A program made the position numbers and the translations under genes. Below, in pieces: positions 42,452-52,061 of a stretch of DNA of 61,268 nt. This stretch comes from Thermoplasmata archaeon (GTDB lineage: Archaea > Thermoplasmatota > Thermoplasmata > Thermoplasmatales > Thermoplasmataceae). The notes under the pieces are model-generated. The model saw only the letters and a program-made list of their open reading frames with translations, made no database searches and was not told the origin of the DNA. Each line of letters opens with the position of its first letter. Positions within the stretch are counted from its first letter, which is position 1. The DNA is taken from the NCBI GenBank assembly GCA_021806295.1, contig JAJZXS010000012.1:1-61268 (forward strand). The letters run 5' to 3'.

Positions 42452-43099
42452 TTATGGTAAGGAGAACTTTTCTCCATGTTTTTTCAGCATTTTCAGTGCG
42501 GCTATGTCATTAAGTACCTCTACCAGGTTCACATCCTCCACATTCAAATTATAGTTTTCACGCAATTTTTCCTTCAAAGTGTTTACATCAACGGGCGCAT
42601 CCATGAACTTCTTTGAAAGGTTGTATGTATCCTCATAAACATTCCATGGGAATACGAACCATGCCCACTCTTCCTTGGAAAGCCCTTTTCCGTAATAATC
42701 AGGTGTATAGCTCGATCCGTTCACATAGAGCATGGATGTGGTCTTCAGTTCCGAAGGATTCAGTGATTTTATATAATTATATGAAAGCCTCATGCTTTCC
42801 CCTGTGTCTGTTATATCATCAACTATGAGAACAGTCTTTCCGGATACGTCATAATTCAATTTTTCTTTGAGAACAGCTTTTCCGTCCATGGTTGCAGTTA
42901 CTCCCCAGTGCTCGGTTTTTATTGAAAGTAAGTCTTTCTTGAAGAGATAGTCTGCGACCATTCTTGCCGGAACCAGGCCTCCACGGGCAATGCCAACTAT
43001 AATGTCGGGATTATAGCCATCCTTGACGATCATTTTCATTATTCCCTTTGCCCAGTCCTCTATGTCCTTCCATGAAACATATGTAGCTTTGAATTCCAT
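42452..43099 (-). CDS. Purine-type phosphoribosyltransferase
   Basis: The 215-residue protein has IIVGIARGGLVPARMVADYL and the PRPP-binding loop VLIVDDITDTGESM. This is the PRTase type I fold, closest in look to archaeal xanthine/hypoxanthine-guanine phosphoribosyltransferases (Gpt-like). It would salvage a purine base to its nucleotide. A C-terminal helical extension (about 165-215) is beyond the minimal fold. It lies next to the MFS gene on the same strand with a 55-bp gap; a shared base-uptake role is only a guess. Confidence 0.85.
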   Translation of the reverse strand: MEFKATYVSWKDIEDWAKGIMKMIVKDGYNPDIIVGIARGGLVPARMVADYLFKKDLLSIKTEHWGVTATMDGKAVLKEKLNYDVSGKTVLIVDDITDTGESMRLSYNYIKSLNPSELKTTSMLYVNGSSYTPDYYGKGLSKEEWAWFVFPWNVYEDTYNLSKKFMDAPVDVNTLKEKLRENYNLNVEDVNLVEVLNDIAALKMLKKHGEKFSLP

Positions 43100-43153
43100 C
43101 CTTATCTATGGATAAGTGGATATTGTTATTTTAATGTTCTTTAATGCATATTA

Positions 43154-44359
43154 TTAGGACTCTGCGGCTGCTTCGCTTGAGCTCTTCCGCCTTCCTGCAA
43201 GTATTGTAGGGGAAATCGCAAAAGCAACAAGGACTATGACAACTGCTGGAATTATACCATATATGGATTTCGTTATGCTCACGAAATCTGCACTGAGAAC
43301 CACCGGTATGATGGCAACCCCTATGTTTGTGGCAACACTGTACATTGAGGTTGCAAAACCTGCCTTGGCAGGATCATCAACATAGTTTATAATAGAGTTC
43401 AGTGCCATGACCCAGAATGCATTTCCGAAAAATCCGAATATGAAGAAGGATGCCGTGATGATGGCTGCAATATCTGTATACACCAGGGTGTACAGCAGGA
43501 CAATTGCAAATATAAAGGAAACAAGGCCAGCCAGGACTGTACCGGATCTTATTAAATGGTAGCGTTCAAAAATGAATGGCAGTATGAGGGCACCAAGGGC
43601 TGATCCCAGGAATTCAACACCGCCCATGACTCCGGATAATTTCAGCAGGAATGTTCCGGTAAAATGGAATCCCAGTGCAGTGGCTGCTATATCACCGAAC
43701 AATATAGATATTGAGGCCATTGATAGTCCTATGTACCAGTTTTTGACCATGCCCGGTTTAAAGGCACCTCTCAGTGATTTGCCGCGGTATTTTTCTGGGT
43801 ACTGTGGCAGGTACACAAAGAGCCATAGAGATGCAATTATTGTCAATGCCGCAGGGAATGCCATTATTCCTGCAAGTGAAAAGGCCAGATATATGTAGGG
43901 ACCCAGAAGTGCGCCGACTGACATTCCGAGGAAAAGGAAGCCTATGCTCAATCCTGTTATTGTAGCAGACCTTTTTTTATCCATGGATTCTGCTATGCTG
44001 CCAACCGGTGCAAGTGAAAATGGATATGCACTTGCAGCAATTATGGATAAAATCAGAAATTCCATATAATCGGTTGCAAATATACGTATGAATAGCCCCG
44101 CTATGGAAAAAACCATGGCAAGATATATTGAAGATTTTACCGTAAATTTTGCAGAAAGTACTCCTGCGATAAGCCCTATAATGGCCATTGTGTAACCATA
44201 TACTGATAGTATCAGCACTATTTCTGACAGTGACGCCGAAAGATGCGCCATAAGCTCAGGAATAACCGGCGAGAGAATGAACCAACCGAAACCTATTGTA
44301 AAAACAAAGAACCAGTATGGCACAAGTTTTTTCAAATTATCCATGACAATGTATGACAT
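43154..44359 (-). CDS. Major facilitator superfamily transporter
   Basis: The 401-residue protein has 12 predicted helices in two halves and a central hydrophilic loop (VYLPQYPEKYRGKSLRGAF). The MFS motif A region after helix 2 is weak. The substrate cannot be read from sequence. Its position upstream of the phosphoribosyltransferase gene on the same strand might suggest nucleobase uptake, without direct support. A short serine/alanine-rich C-terminal tail (SSSEAAAES) follows the last helix. Confidence 0.88.
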   Translation of the reverse strand: MSYIVMDNLKKLVPYWFFVFTIGFGWFILSPVIPELMAHLSASLSEIVLILSVYGYTMAIIGLIAGVLSAKFTVKSSIYLAMVFSIAGLFIRIFATDYMEFLILSIIAASAYPFSLAPVGSIAESMDKKRSATITGLSIGFLFLGMSVGALLGPYIYLAFSLAGIMAFPAALTIIASLWLFVYLPQYPEKYRGKSLRGAFKPGMVKNWYIGLSMASISILFGDIAATALGFHFTGTFLLKLSGVMGGVEFLGSALGALILPFIFERYHLIRSGTVLAGLVSFIFAIVLLYTLVYTDIAAIITASFFIFGFFGNAFWVMALNSIINYVDDPAKAGFATSMYSVATNIGVAIIPVVLSADFVSITKSIYGIIPAVVIVLVAFAISPTILAGRRKSSSEAAAES

Positions 44360-44442
44360 TCGTATAAATAAAAGTTTATGTTCATGGTCATTTATTTTCA
44401 GCCTTTTAGATATATTTAATAGGGACTAAATAATAAAATCCC

Positions 44443-45600
44443 ATGGACTTTTCATTCAGCGATGAGCAGCAATTATTAAGAGAAAATACGGCGGAGTTTC
44501 TGGAAAAAAATCTGCAGCCCTTTGTCAGATCTATAGATGACAATGGGGAAATCCCGGAAAACTTTTTCAAAAAAGCAGGTGAAATTGGTATTATATCGCC
44601 ACTAATAAACCAAAAATACGGGGGCCCAGGACTTTCCTTCATGGACTCTGTAATAATATCAGAGGAAATTGCAAAGGTTGATACCAGTATGGCAACAGCT
44701 GTTTACTATTTACTGAACACATCATGGGCATATATATTGCAAAAATACGGAAAGGAAGAACTGAAGGGCAGGATCCTCCCAGATATTGCAAACGGAAACA
44801 AATTCATAGGAATTGCGTCCACAGAACCCTCAGGCGGAAGCGATGTTGCAAACATAACCACCACTGGGGAAATAAAAGATGGAAAGGTTATTATCAATGG
44901 CGAGAAAATGTATATAAGCGGTGCAGTGGAGGCCAGGAAAAACGGTGGAGGACATCTGACACTGGTTAAGACCGATAAAAGCAGGGGGCATAAGGGCATA
45001 ACCATGGTATATGTACCGGCAGATACCGATGGTGTGGAAATAACAAAGCTGCAGAACATGGGAAGGATGGGCATATCAACTTCTGGAATAAAATACAATG
45101 ACGTTGAGATCCCTGAGGAAAACATTATAGGTAAAATAAACGAGGGATTTTATTACTCCATGGACGGATTCAACCATGCAAGGATAATGGTAGCAGCAGC
45201 ATGCAATGGACTATCTGTCAAGATGCTTGATGAGGGCCTAAAATACATAAAGGAAAGAGGAGCATTCGGCAAGAAGCTGGCCGACTTTGAGGCAATCGCC
45301 TTCGAGGCTGCAGACATTAATACGGAAATTGAGATGGCATCATTGCTGAATTATAAGTCAGCGTATATGGCAGATATGAATGATCCCGATTTTTACATAT
45401 TCAGCTCGATGTCAAAACTCACTTCACCGCAGATTGCAATGGATACTGTAAAAAAGGTAATGATGTGGTTCGGTGCCTATGGCTATACAAAGGATTCCGG
45501 CATAGAAAGAAGTGCCAGGGGAATATTTTCATATCTGGTCGGTGCTGAGGGTGCATTGAATATAATGAAGATGATAATCTCACGTGCCATGCTTAAATAA
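44443..45600 (+). CDS. Acyl-CoA dehydrogenase
   Basis: The 385-residue FAD enzyme has the N-terminal helical domain (DEQQLLRENTAEFLEKNLQP), the substrate/FAD segment ASTEPSGGSDVANITTTGE, the KMYISGA strand, and the C-terminal bundle with GAYGYTKDSGIERSARGIF. Residues typical of the catalytic glutamate region of short-chain enzymes are not conclusive (helix around YTKDSGIERS). It would pass electrons via ETF and FixCX (39484-41015) to quinone. The chain length or branched-chain preference is unknown. Confidence 0.92.
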   Translation: MDFSFSDEQQLLRENTAEFLEKNLQPFVRSIDDNGEIPENFFKKAGEIGIISPLINQKYGGPGLSFMDSVIISEEIAKVDTSMATAVYYLLNTSWAYILQKYGKEELKGRILPDIANGNKFIGIASTEPSGGSDVANITTTGEIKDGKVIINGEKMYISGAVEARKNGGGHLTLVKTDKSRGHKGITMVYVPADTDGVEITKLQNMGRMGISTSGIKYNDVEIPEENIIGKINEGFYYSMDGFNHARIMVAAACNGLSVKMLDEGLKYIKERGAFGKKLADFEAIAFEAADINTEIEMASLLNYKSAYMADMNDPDFYIFSSMSKLTSPQIAMDTVKKVMMWFGAYGYTKDSGIERSARGIFSYLVGAEGALNIMKMIISRAMLK

Positions 45601-45624
45601 CTGCATTTTACACTCAGGGCAGGA

Positions 45625-45641
45625 GGTGTGGTAATAACACC
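45625..45641 (+). other. Short stem-loop after acyl-CoA dehydrogenase
   Basis: GGTGT (45625-45629) pairs with ACACC (45637-45641) around a seven-base loop, 25 bases past the stop codon. It may mark the transcript end. There is no U-tract, so the call is weak. Confidence 0.25.
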
Positions 45642-45702
45642 GGCAGCCTCATTGTTCATAATCTGTGGGATAAATTAAATACAGTGAAACTGATGCGTTT
45701 TT

Positions 45703-45921
45703 ATGGCTAATTATATCAATGTACATGTACATAGGGGCAAATCCGGGATTAGCCCTGGAAAAGAATGGTACGATGTTTATACCATGGAGCCATTTGAAAA
45801 TAACAGGGCAAACAGGGATATAATAAACCAGCTTTCAAAATATTTCAATATAGACTACCGTAGCATAGAAATTGCAAGAGGACCAACATCAAGAAAAAAG
45901 GTAATAAAAATAAACGATTAA
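45703..45921 (+). CDS. DUF167/YggU-family small protein
   Basis: The 72-residue protein follows the DUF167 pattern: an N-terminal strand (INVHVHRGKSG), a YTMEPFENNRANRDIINQLSKYF helix (shown here in part as NNRANRDIINQL), and a closing IARGPTSRKKVIKI strand. The family is widespread and its function unsettled. It lies between acyl-CoA dehydrogenase and the SDR gene on the same strand, with 77 bases to the latter. Confidence 0.75.
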   Translation: MANYINVHVHRGKSGISPGKEWYDVYTMEPFENNRANRDIINQLSKYFNIDYRSIEIARGPTSRKKVIKIND

Positions 45922-45998
45922 CAGGCGATATTAATGGATAAAGAGGATAATATGTGTCCATCAATAGGATTTTATACAGATAACAGGTATAGAGAATT

Positions 45999-46832
45999 AT
46001 GTTCAAAAATAATTTACTGGAGGGAAAAAATATTCTTATAACGGGCGGTGGCACTGGCCTGGGAAAACAGATGTCAGAAACCTTTCTTAAACTGGGTGCA
46101 TCGGTATCCATAATAAGCAGGAGGGAAAGCCACCTGATAGAGGCTGAGAAGTACTTCAATGAAATGGGATACAGGATAGAGGCAGAAAAATGTGATGTGA
46201 GGAATCCTGATGAACTGAAAAAAGCTATTGATGCTATAGAAGGAAAAACGGGCAGCATTAATGTACTGGTAAACAATGCCGCAGGAAATTTTATCAGCAA
46301 AACAGAAGACCTGAGCCCTAAAGCTTTTGATACAATAATCGGGATAGTTCTTAACGGCAGTTCTTATGCGTCACTGGAGATGGGGAAGAGGTGGATCAAA
46401 AATTCGGTGAAGGGTACAGTACTGAGTATTGTTGCAACATATGCATGGACAGGGTCAGGCTATGTTGTCCCCTCTGCGGTGGCCAAGGCTGGTGTACTTG
46501 CCCTGACAAGGTCACTGGCAGCTGAATGGGGGCATTATGGAATAAGAACCGTTGCAATTGCACCGGGAGCATTCAAAACCGAAGGTGCATGGTCCAGGCT
46601 TTTACCCGGGGAACAGTACGAGAATGAGATAATAGAAGGAAATCCGGAGAGAAGGCTGGGGACAAAGGAGGAAATAGCAGTTATTGCTGCATTCCTCATA
46701 TCGGATATGGCATCCTATATCAATGGAGAGGTAATCACGGCAGACGGCGGGCAATCCCTGTATGGAGCCAGCATGTTCAATATGATGGAAAGATTACCAG
46801 AAGGTGTATGGAAAATCATGCGTCAGAGATGA
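45999..46832 (+). CDS. Short-chain dehydrogenase, 2,4-dienoyl-CoA reductase-like
   Basis: This 277-residue SDR has the NADP-binding TGGGTGLGKQMSE motif (residues 13-25), NNAAGNF, and the active-site region VPSAVAKAGVLALTRSLAAEWG. The usual YxxxK tyrosine is replaced by SAVAK, as in 2,4-dienoyl-CoA reductases, while the lysine is kept. Its neighbourhood with acyl-CoA dehydrogenase and FixCX agrees with an unsaturated acyl-CoA oxidation step. Other dienoyl/peroxisomal trans-enoyl-CoA reductase-like SDRs are the alternative. Confidence 0.87.
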   Translation: MFKNNLLEGKNILITGGGTGLGKQMSETFLKLGASVSIISRRESHLIEAEKYFNEMGYRIEAEKCDVRNPDELKKAIDAIEGKTGSINVLVNNAAGNFISKTEDLSPKAFDTIIGIVLNGSSYASLEMGKRWIKNSVKGTVLSIVATYAWTGSGYVVPSAVAKAGVLALTRSLAAEWGHYGIRTVAIAPGAFKTEGAWSRLLPGEQYENEIIEGNPERRLGTKEEIAVIAAFLISDMASYINGEVITADGGQSLYGASMFNMMERLPEGVWKIMRQR

Positions 46833-46906
46833 TAAATAATAACTGAAAAATTTGTTACAGTTATATATTTACATATATTTTTATATAAAGATTATTATGT
46901 AGGAGA

Positions 46907-47272
46907 ATGGCCTCTAACGCTAGAATACGGTATCTCATAACAACGCTCGGTTCAGTTATAATAATGCTTTCAGGAATCATTGGATTGCTTGTTCTATTTA
47001 TTTCCGGGCTCGCAGGCGCTGCCCAGCTCATGTTTTTTAATCCAGCTGGATTTGCAGTAATAGGAAGTTCAGTGCTGATGGCAATTTTCCCTGTGATATG
47101 GATAATACTTGCCTATATCATATATTCCATGGCCAGGGGAACACACAGAAAGGATAAACTGGCCAATGGTGTCATAATTATAATTCTTGGATTCATAATA
47201 CTCTTTATGGGAGGTGGATTTGTGATAGGGCCGGTTCTCGATATAATCGGCGGATTCCTGCTGATATTATGA
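46907..47272 (+). CDS. Small four-helix membrane protein, unknown
   Basis: I do not recognise this 121-residue protein. Four hydrophobic helices are visible at about 10-32, 38-68 (possibly two), 82-103 and 105-121, with a short basic loop ARGTHRKDKLANG facing the cytoplasm. Glycine-rich helix faces (GGGFVIGPVLDIIGG) suggest packing or oligomerisation. It is followed by a dyad at 47302-47317. Confidence 0.6.
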   Translation: MASNARIRYLITTLGSVIIMLSGIIGLLVLFISGLAGAAQLMFFNPAGFAVIGSSVLMAIFPVIWIILAYIIYSMARGTHRKDKLANGVIIIILGFIILFMGGGFVIGPVLDIIGGFLLIL

Positions 47273-47301
47273 ATAAACATTTAATTTTTTAAATGTATCA
47301 C

Positions 47302-47317
47302 GTCTGATTGGTCAGAC
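47302..47317. promoter_or_regulatory. Perfect 6-bp dyad between membrane protein and MFS gene
   Basis: GTCTGA-TTGG-TCAGAC is a perfect inverted repeat, 30 bases past the membrane-protein stop and about 180 bases before the MFS start. It could be a terminator stem or an operator; no regulator gene is adjacent. Confidence 0.3.
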
Positions 47318-47493
47318 ATTATAAATGAATATTATTACTTAATAGATATATATTACATTATAAATAAATACTGGCATTGTATAGTTAATTTTTATTTTGA
47401 AATTAAGGTATATCCGGAAATTTTTATATTCCCATAATTTAATTTTGAATATTCCTGAGATATATTTATATAATGCTACAACTTGTCATGCTT

Positions 47494-48765
47494 ATGGATA
47501 GCATATTTAAACTTGGCTTTCAGAAAAAGGAGACTGTCAGACAGGCAGCCGGTGAAAGCCTTAAAAGATTTATTCTGATAGCTATTGTGGCAGGGCTTCC
47601 TGCATTTTTAGAGGGATTTGATGGGGAAATATACTCCTTTGGTTCAACCTATATTGTGCCTTCTCTGACCGGGCCAGTGTATCTTTCTATCGGCCTGATA
47701 TTAACCGGATACGCCATAGGTATCGCAATATTCAGCCTTGTGGGTGGATATCTTTTTGACAGGTATTCTGTTAAAAACACAGTTATACTTTCTGTTCTAA
47801 TATTTTCGGCATTTACAATTATGACCGGTTTCGTAACCACAACCCCTGAACTTTTCATAGCCAGGCTTGGCGTTGGAGTCGGTGTGGGAATATTCCAGCC
47901 TGCAGGTGTGGCCCTGCTGGGAGATATATTTTATGAGACCAGGGGGAAAGCAGTTTCCGTTTGGGCAACATTCTTTTCAGTTGGGCTCTTCGCAAGTCCA
48001 TACTTAATAGAGCCATTCCTTCCAGCATTCAGGCTGCCCTTTGAAATATCCGGGGCTCTTGCAATAATAATACTTGCACTGGTAATAATGATAATACCTG
48101 TCACATTCAAGAAGGAGAAGCCTGCTACCAAGGTAAAACTGAAAAACGTTTTTAATAGAAATATAATTCTTCTTTCTATATCTATTTTCTTCTTCGGTAT
48201 TGCACTCTTCGCAGGGTATTTAGGATATTTTTCGGATTATCTTATCAAGGGACTATCTCTATCCGATGGTAATGCTGCTGTTATAGCCTCCATGGCCGGT
48301 GCCGGTGGATTCATTATGGCATTTCCCATAGGTTTCATTGCCGACAGAATAGGAAGAAAATACATGGTAATAATAACCTCATTGCTCATTGCAGTGGGTT
48401 CAGCAGGAATGTTTTTCCTGTTCACATCATACTATGGATTAATCATTGCCACATTCATCTTCGGTTCAGGATGGGGAGTTTATGTTGACCTTCTTGTGGC
48501 CCTTGGCCAGGATTCCGTTGAGGACAGAATAGTTGGATCCATCTCAGGATTTTTGTTCTTTATATTCAATGTGGGAACAATAATAGGTGGCCCTCTTTAC
48601 GCGGCGTTCCTTTCAAAAGTGCCCACAATATCTGAATTCAAGGATGGTGCCATAATAACAGTTATAATACCAACAGTACTGGCTCTTGTTTTCGTCATAT
48701 TTACGAAACGTATGACAAAAAGTACCATAGAGGAACATCCCGAATTTGAAAAACAGGCTTCCTGA
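47494..48765 (+). CDS. MFS transporter (sugar/organic-acid type)
   Basis: The protein, about 423 residues from 47494, has 12 helices and clear MFS motifs: GFDGEIYSFG in helix 1, GYLFDRYSVKNT after helix 2, and GFIADRIGRKYMV after helix 8. The acidic residue pattern near GFDG resembles the aromatic-acid/sugar-proton symporter group. Starts at 47473 and 47488 are also in frame. The TATA-like run at about 47459-47472 places transcription start near 47490, which favours 47488 or 47494 and a leaderless message. The substrate is unknown. Confidence 0.9.
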   Translation: MDSIFKLGFQKKETVRQAAGESLKRFILIAIVAGLPAFLEGFDGEIYSFGSTYIVPSLTGPVYLSIGLILTGYAIGIAIFSLVGGYLFDRYSVKNTVILSVLIFSAFTIMTGFVTTTPELFIARLGVGVGVGIFQPAGVALLGDIFYETRGKAVSVWATFFSVGLFASPYLIEPFLPAFRLPFEISGALAIIILALVIMIIPVTFKKEKPATKVKLKNVFNRNIILLSISIFFFGIALFAGYLGYFSDYLIKGLSLSDGNAAVIASMAGAGGFIMAFPIGFIADRIGRKYMVIITSLLIAVGSAGMFFLFTSYYGLIIATFIFGSGWGVYVDLLVALGQDSVEDRIVGSISGFLFFIFNVGTIIGGPLYAAFLSKVPTISEFKDGAIITVIIPTVLALVFVIFTKRMTKSTIEEHPEFEKQAS

Positions 48766-48785
48766 ATAATTATTTTTCTAACATT

Positions 48786-48983
48786 TTAATTTGAATTTCT
48801 TAATTTGTATACATGTCTATGCAGAAAGTACAGAGGTACAAGAATTATCAGGGTGGGCAGGGCAGCGTAGTAGGTGAAATATTTGAATGAAAAGAAAATA
48901 TTTGAGATTGCACTGTAAATTACAAGTATAACGGCTACAGCACCTATAGTATAATCTGCCATGGCAAGCCTGTTCATGGTCAA
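48786..48983 (-). CDS. Small two-helix membrane protein
   Basis: A 65-residue open frame on the minus strand with two hydrophobic helices (about 10-29 and 33-54) and a basic end (FLHRHVYKLRNSN). It converges on the MFS gene. Composition is typical of a membrane peptide and the start has AT-rich upstream sequence. It is short, so it may be spurious. The 218 bases to 49201 hold no further gene that I can see; they contain a TATA-rich stretch before 49202. Confidence 0.4.
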   Translation of the reverse strand: MTMNRLAMADYTIGAVAVILVIYSAISNIFFSFKYFTYYAALPTLIILVPLYFLHRHVYKLRNSN

Positions 48984-49201
48984 CCCATTTACACACTGTA
49001 TATTAATTTTTATGCTGTTTGAGTACAGGGCTTATTTTTATTTTATGAATTGAAGAAATAAGAACTGCTTTTTCTATTATAACTTTATAATCTGGATTTA
49101 ACTGGCGTATAAACGTAATTATTACAATACTTAAATAAAACAGTTAACATATAAGGTAACGTATTAAAATATTCTTTTGTGATAATTCGTTGTGAGTTAA
49201 A

Positions 49202-50419
49202 ATGATATCAGTAACAGCATGGGAATGGATTGGTCTATTCATCGGCATGTTAATTGGTGGGTTGGCTGAGGCTTGGGGTATTTCAAATCCAGAGGTTCTG
49301 ATCAGGCTTGGTAGATGGAAAGATCGTTTATTTGTAGGGTGTATAGCAATTGCAATTGGTGCAGGTGCACTGGCATTATATGGGCTGGCAGCACTGGGTG
49401 TATCCTTCCACTGGGGAGTTAAGCCAGATTATGTATGGGGTGTTGCCCTGGGTGCAGCAATATTTGGAACAGGCATAGCCATATCTGGATACGTGCCTGG
49501 TACAGTGTGGATGGCACTGGGAGAGGGTAGAAGGGATGCAGTGTATGCTGTCCTGGGCGGATTGCTTGGTGCCGCATCCTGGACCTTAATATACCAGACT
49601 TCATTTGGCCATTGGCTTGTTACATACGATAATTTTGGACAGATATATTTTGGTGGAGCCGTTGATACCGACCTGTATGTGGGCTTCGGCATAGCAGTGG
49701 CATGGGCAATTATAATGTTTTCAGTGGCGTATTTTCTTCCAAGATATAAAGGTGGAAAAAGCTGTGCATATACATCACTGCATAAGGAGAGAGGTTTAAG
49801 CCCTCAAGAGGAAAGCAAATATGTGGAAACTGCAGGTATGCTTCTTGAAGGTTCCTCAATGCCCTTGGGCAAGCATAATTTACCTGAAAAGGTAAATTAT
49901 CACTGGACTGTTTCATCGAAGCTGTTCGGAGTTGTTATGATGTCCGTGGGCATAATAATAGGATTGACTGTTGTACTTGAAATGTTCTTGCACCAGATAT
50001 TCGGCGAATCAACAACATATTCATGGATTGTTGCAAAAATCTGGCTTCCTGCAGGTACATGGAAATACAGTACACTGGTTGTACACACTATTGGATGGGA
50101 GCCATTCAGTGATATAGGCACATTATTCGGAGCATTTCTGGCGTCCATATTCTTCACAAGGAGATTTCAGTCATTCAATAATGTAATACCTCCTTCATGG
50201 GAGAAGAGATTCGGAAACAGCCAGATAAAGAGGGCAGCGGGTGCGTTCTCCGGCGCTTTCCTTATGTTATTAGGTGCAAGAATGGCTGATGGATGTGCGT
50301 CCGGGCATATACTGAGTGGAGATTTGCAGATGGCAGTAAGCAGTCTAGAATTCTTCATAGTTGTGATGATATCACTGCTGATCGTGGCTCACATAATATA
50401 CAGAAAGGTGGTGGATTAA
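49202..50419 (+). CDS. YeeE/YedE-family (sulfur-compound) transporter
   Basis: This 405-residue membrane protein has about ten helices in two repeats. The second half has the hallmark GARMADGCASGHILSGDLQ with the conserved cysteine of the family. The first repeat has FGTGIAISGYVPGTVWM in the equivalent place, where the cysteine is missing. YeeE/YedE (TsuA-like) proteins import thiosulfate or related sulfane compounds. The gene directly precedes a two-helix partner protein, one base apart from the stop. A central hydrophilic loop (about 185-235) joins the halves. Confidence 0.85.
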   Translation: MISVTAWEWIGLFIGMLIGGLAEAWGISNPEVLIRLGRWKDRLFVGCIAIAIGAGALALYGLAALGVSFHWGVKPDYVWGVALGAAIFGTGIAISGYVPGTVWMALGEGRRDAVYAVLGGLLGAASWTLIYQTSFGHWLVTYDNFGQIYFGGAVDTDLYVGFGIAVAWAIIMFSVAYFLPRYKGGKSCAYTSLHKERGLSPQEESKYVETAGMLLEGSSMPLGKHNLPEKVNYHWTVSSKLFGVVMMSVGIIIGLTVVLEMFLHQIFGESTTYSWIVAKIWLPAGTWKYSTLVVHTIGWEPFSDIGTLFGAFLASIFFTRRFQSFNNVIPPSWEKRFGNSQIKRAAGAFSGAFLMLLGARMADGCASGHILSGDLQMAVSSLEFFIVVMISLLIVAHIIYRKVVD

Positions 50420-50420
50420 A

Positions 50421-50696
50421 ATGGAAACAATAGAAAACAATGAAAAGGAAAGGGAAGAAAAGGAGCCAAAATACAGGAGTGAGGCAGGAATAAAGGCATT
50501 TATCCTGGTAATGACAGGAATTACTATAATTACTGCAGCACTTACATCGGGAACGTACAATGGTTATGATCCACATGCATATTCTGTTGCCATAACAGGT
50601 TTTTTTGTTATAGTAACAATAATCATGACTGCTGTATGGTACCGTTCAAAATATAATAATTATGCCTACAACCCCAATAAAAAAAGCAAAAGATAA
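50421..50696 (+). CDS. Two-helix partner of YeeE/YedE protein
   Basis: The 91-residue protein starts one base after the transporter stop, so it is surely cotranscribed. A charged N-terminus (ENNEKEREEKEPKYRSE) precedes two membrane helices (about 25-45 and 53-75). A basic tail (NPNKKSKR) follows. I do not recognise the family; its position suggests an accessory subunit. Confidence 0.6.
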   Translation: METIENNEKEREEKEPKYRSEAGIKAFILVMTGITIITAALTSGTYNGYDPHAYSVAITGFFVIVTIIMTAVWYRSKYNNYAYNPNKKSKR

Positions 50697-50821
50697 TTTT
50701 TATTTTTATAATTATTAAGGCAATATAGGTATAAGGGCTGATATAATTTTATTAAACTTAATTAAGTAATTTATCGGATTCCCTGTAAAATAATTAATAT
50801 ACTGTATTGAATTGATTAAAC

Positions 50822-51964
50822 ATGGAAATAGATGAATATATAATAAAGACCAGAGAGTATTTTCATGAATATCCTGAGCTGAGCTTCAAGGAATATAAAA
50901 CAGCAGATAAGATTGAGGAAGAGCTCAGAGCAATGGGCCTTAATCCTAAAAGAATAACTGAAACCGGAATAATAGCGGATATAAAGGGGAAGGGAAACAA
51001 AACTGTGGCAATCAGGGCAGATATAGATGCCCTGCCGGTAACCGAGGAAAATAAAGTGCCATATGTATCCAGAAATGAGGGGATCATGCATGCCTGTGGG
51101 CATGATACACATATGGCAATGCTTCTCGGCGCTGCCAAAATGCTTATTGCCGACAAAGAAAAATTGAATGGAAATATAAGGCTTATTTTCCAGCCAGCTG
51201 AGGAGCTTCCGCCTGGAGGTGCTGTAGATATGATAAAACACGGTGCTCTCGACAATGTTGATTATATAATCGGGCAGCATATAATGGGATTCCTGCCTGC
51301 AGGACATGTGGCAGTATATTATAAGGAAATGATGGCAAATGCCGATGAATTTGATATCACAGTGCACGGAAAAGGTGGTCATGGTTCTGCACCGCAGGAT
51401 GCGATAGATGCGATATACATTACTGCACACCTTGTGGAAATGCTGAACACGATTGTTTCCAGGGAGATAGATCCGAGGGACCCTGCAGTAATAACGGTCG
51501 GAACTATAAATGCTGGATACAGGTACAATATAATAGCAGCACATTCAAAGCTTACAGGTACCGTGAGGACTTTCAGCCTGGAAGTGCAGGAAAAAATCAT
51601 AAAAAGAATAGGAGAAATTTTAGAGGGATTAAAATCTACATACGGGATAGAATATGAATATGAATACAAGAAGGGATATCCTGTTTTAATAAATAACGAG
51701 GAAATATCCAGAGATATAGAAGAAGTTGCTGAAAAAATTCTTGGGAAGGAAAATATAGAACATCCAAAGCCAGACATGGGTGGAGAAGATTTTGCATACT
51801 ACCTCCAGAAAATACCTGGAGCATATTATTTCTTCGGTGCCAGCAATATTACAAAAGGAATAAATTCACCAAACCATTCCCCTACATTTGATGTTGATGA
51901 GGACCAACTATATACTGGAGCAAGAATACTGAAAGAGGCAGCAATGAGTATCCTTAACAGATAG
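50822..51964 (+). CDS. M20-family amidohydrolase/carboxypeptidase
   Basis: The 380-residue enzyme has the M20D pattern: HEYPELSFKEYKTAD near the start, IRADIDALPV, HACGHDTHMAMLLGAA with metal-binding Cys/His, QPAEELPPGG with the catalytic Glu, and the GKGGHGSAPQDAIDAI dimerisation-domain segment, then DMGGEDFAYYL. These hydrolyse N-acyl or N-aminoacyl amides. It is full length and probably intracellular. A TATA-like run is present in the 125-bp upstream gap. Confidence 0.92.
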   Translation: MEIDEYIIKTREYFHEYPELSFKEYKTADKIEEELRAMGLNPKRITETGIIADIKGKGNKTVAIRADIDALPVTEENKVPYVSRNEGIMHACGHDTHMAMLLGAAKMLIADKEKLNGNIRLIFQPAEELPPGGAVDMIKHGALDNVDYIIGQHIMGFLPAGHVAVYYKEMMANADEFDITVHGKGGHGSAPQDAIDAIYITAHLVEMLNTIVSREIDPRDPAVITVGTINAGYRYNIIAAHSKLTGTVRTFSLEVQEKIIKRIGEILEGLKSTYGIEYEYEYKKGYPVLINNEEISRDIEEVAEKILGKENIEHPKPDMGGEDFAYYLQKIPGAYYFFGASNITKGINSPNHSPTFDVDEDQLYTGARILKEAAMSILNR

Positions 51965-52061
51965 TTCAACATTTATTTTTATACTTCCTGCTGAAAATTT
52001 TATTGATATGCCGGATATTTTTAATTAAATTTATTTACCTTGAAATTATAAAACATATAGA

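Noticed and set aside
42613-42828. Open frame opposite the phosphoribosyltransferase
   Set aside because: It is antisense to a well-conserved gene.
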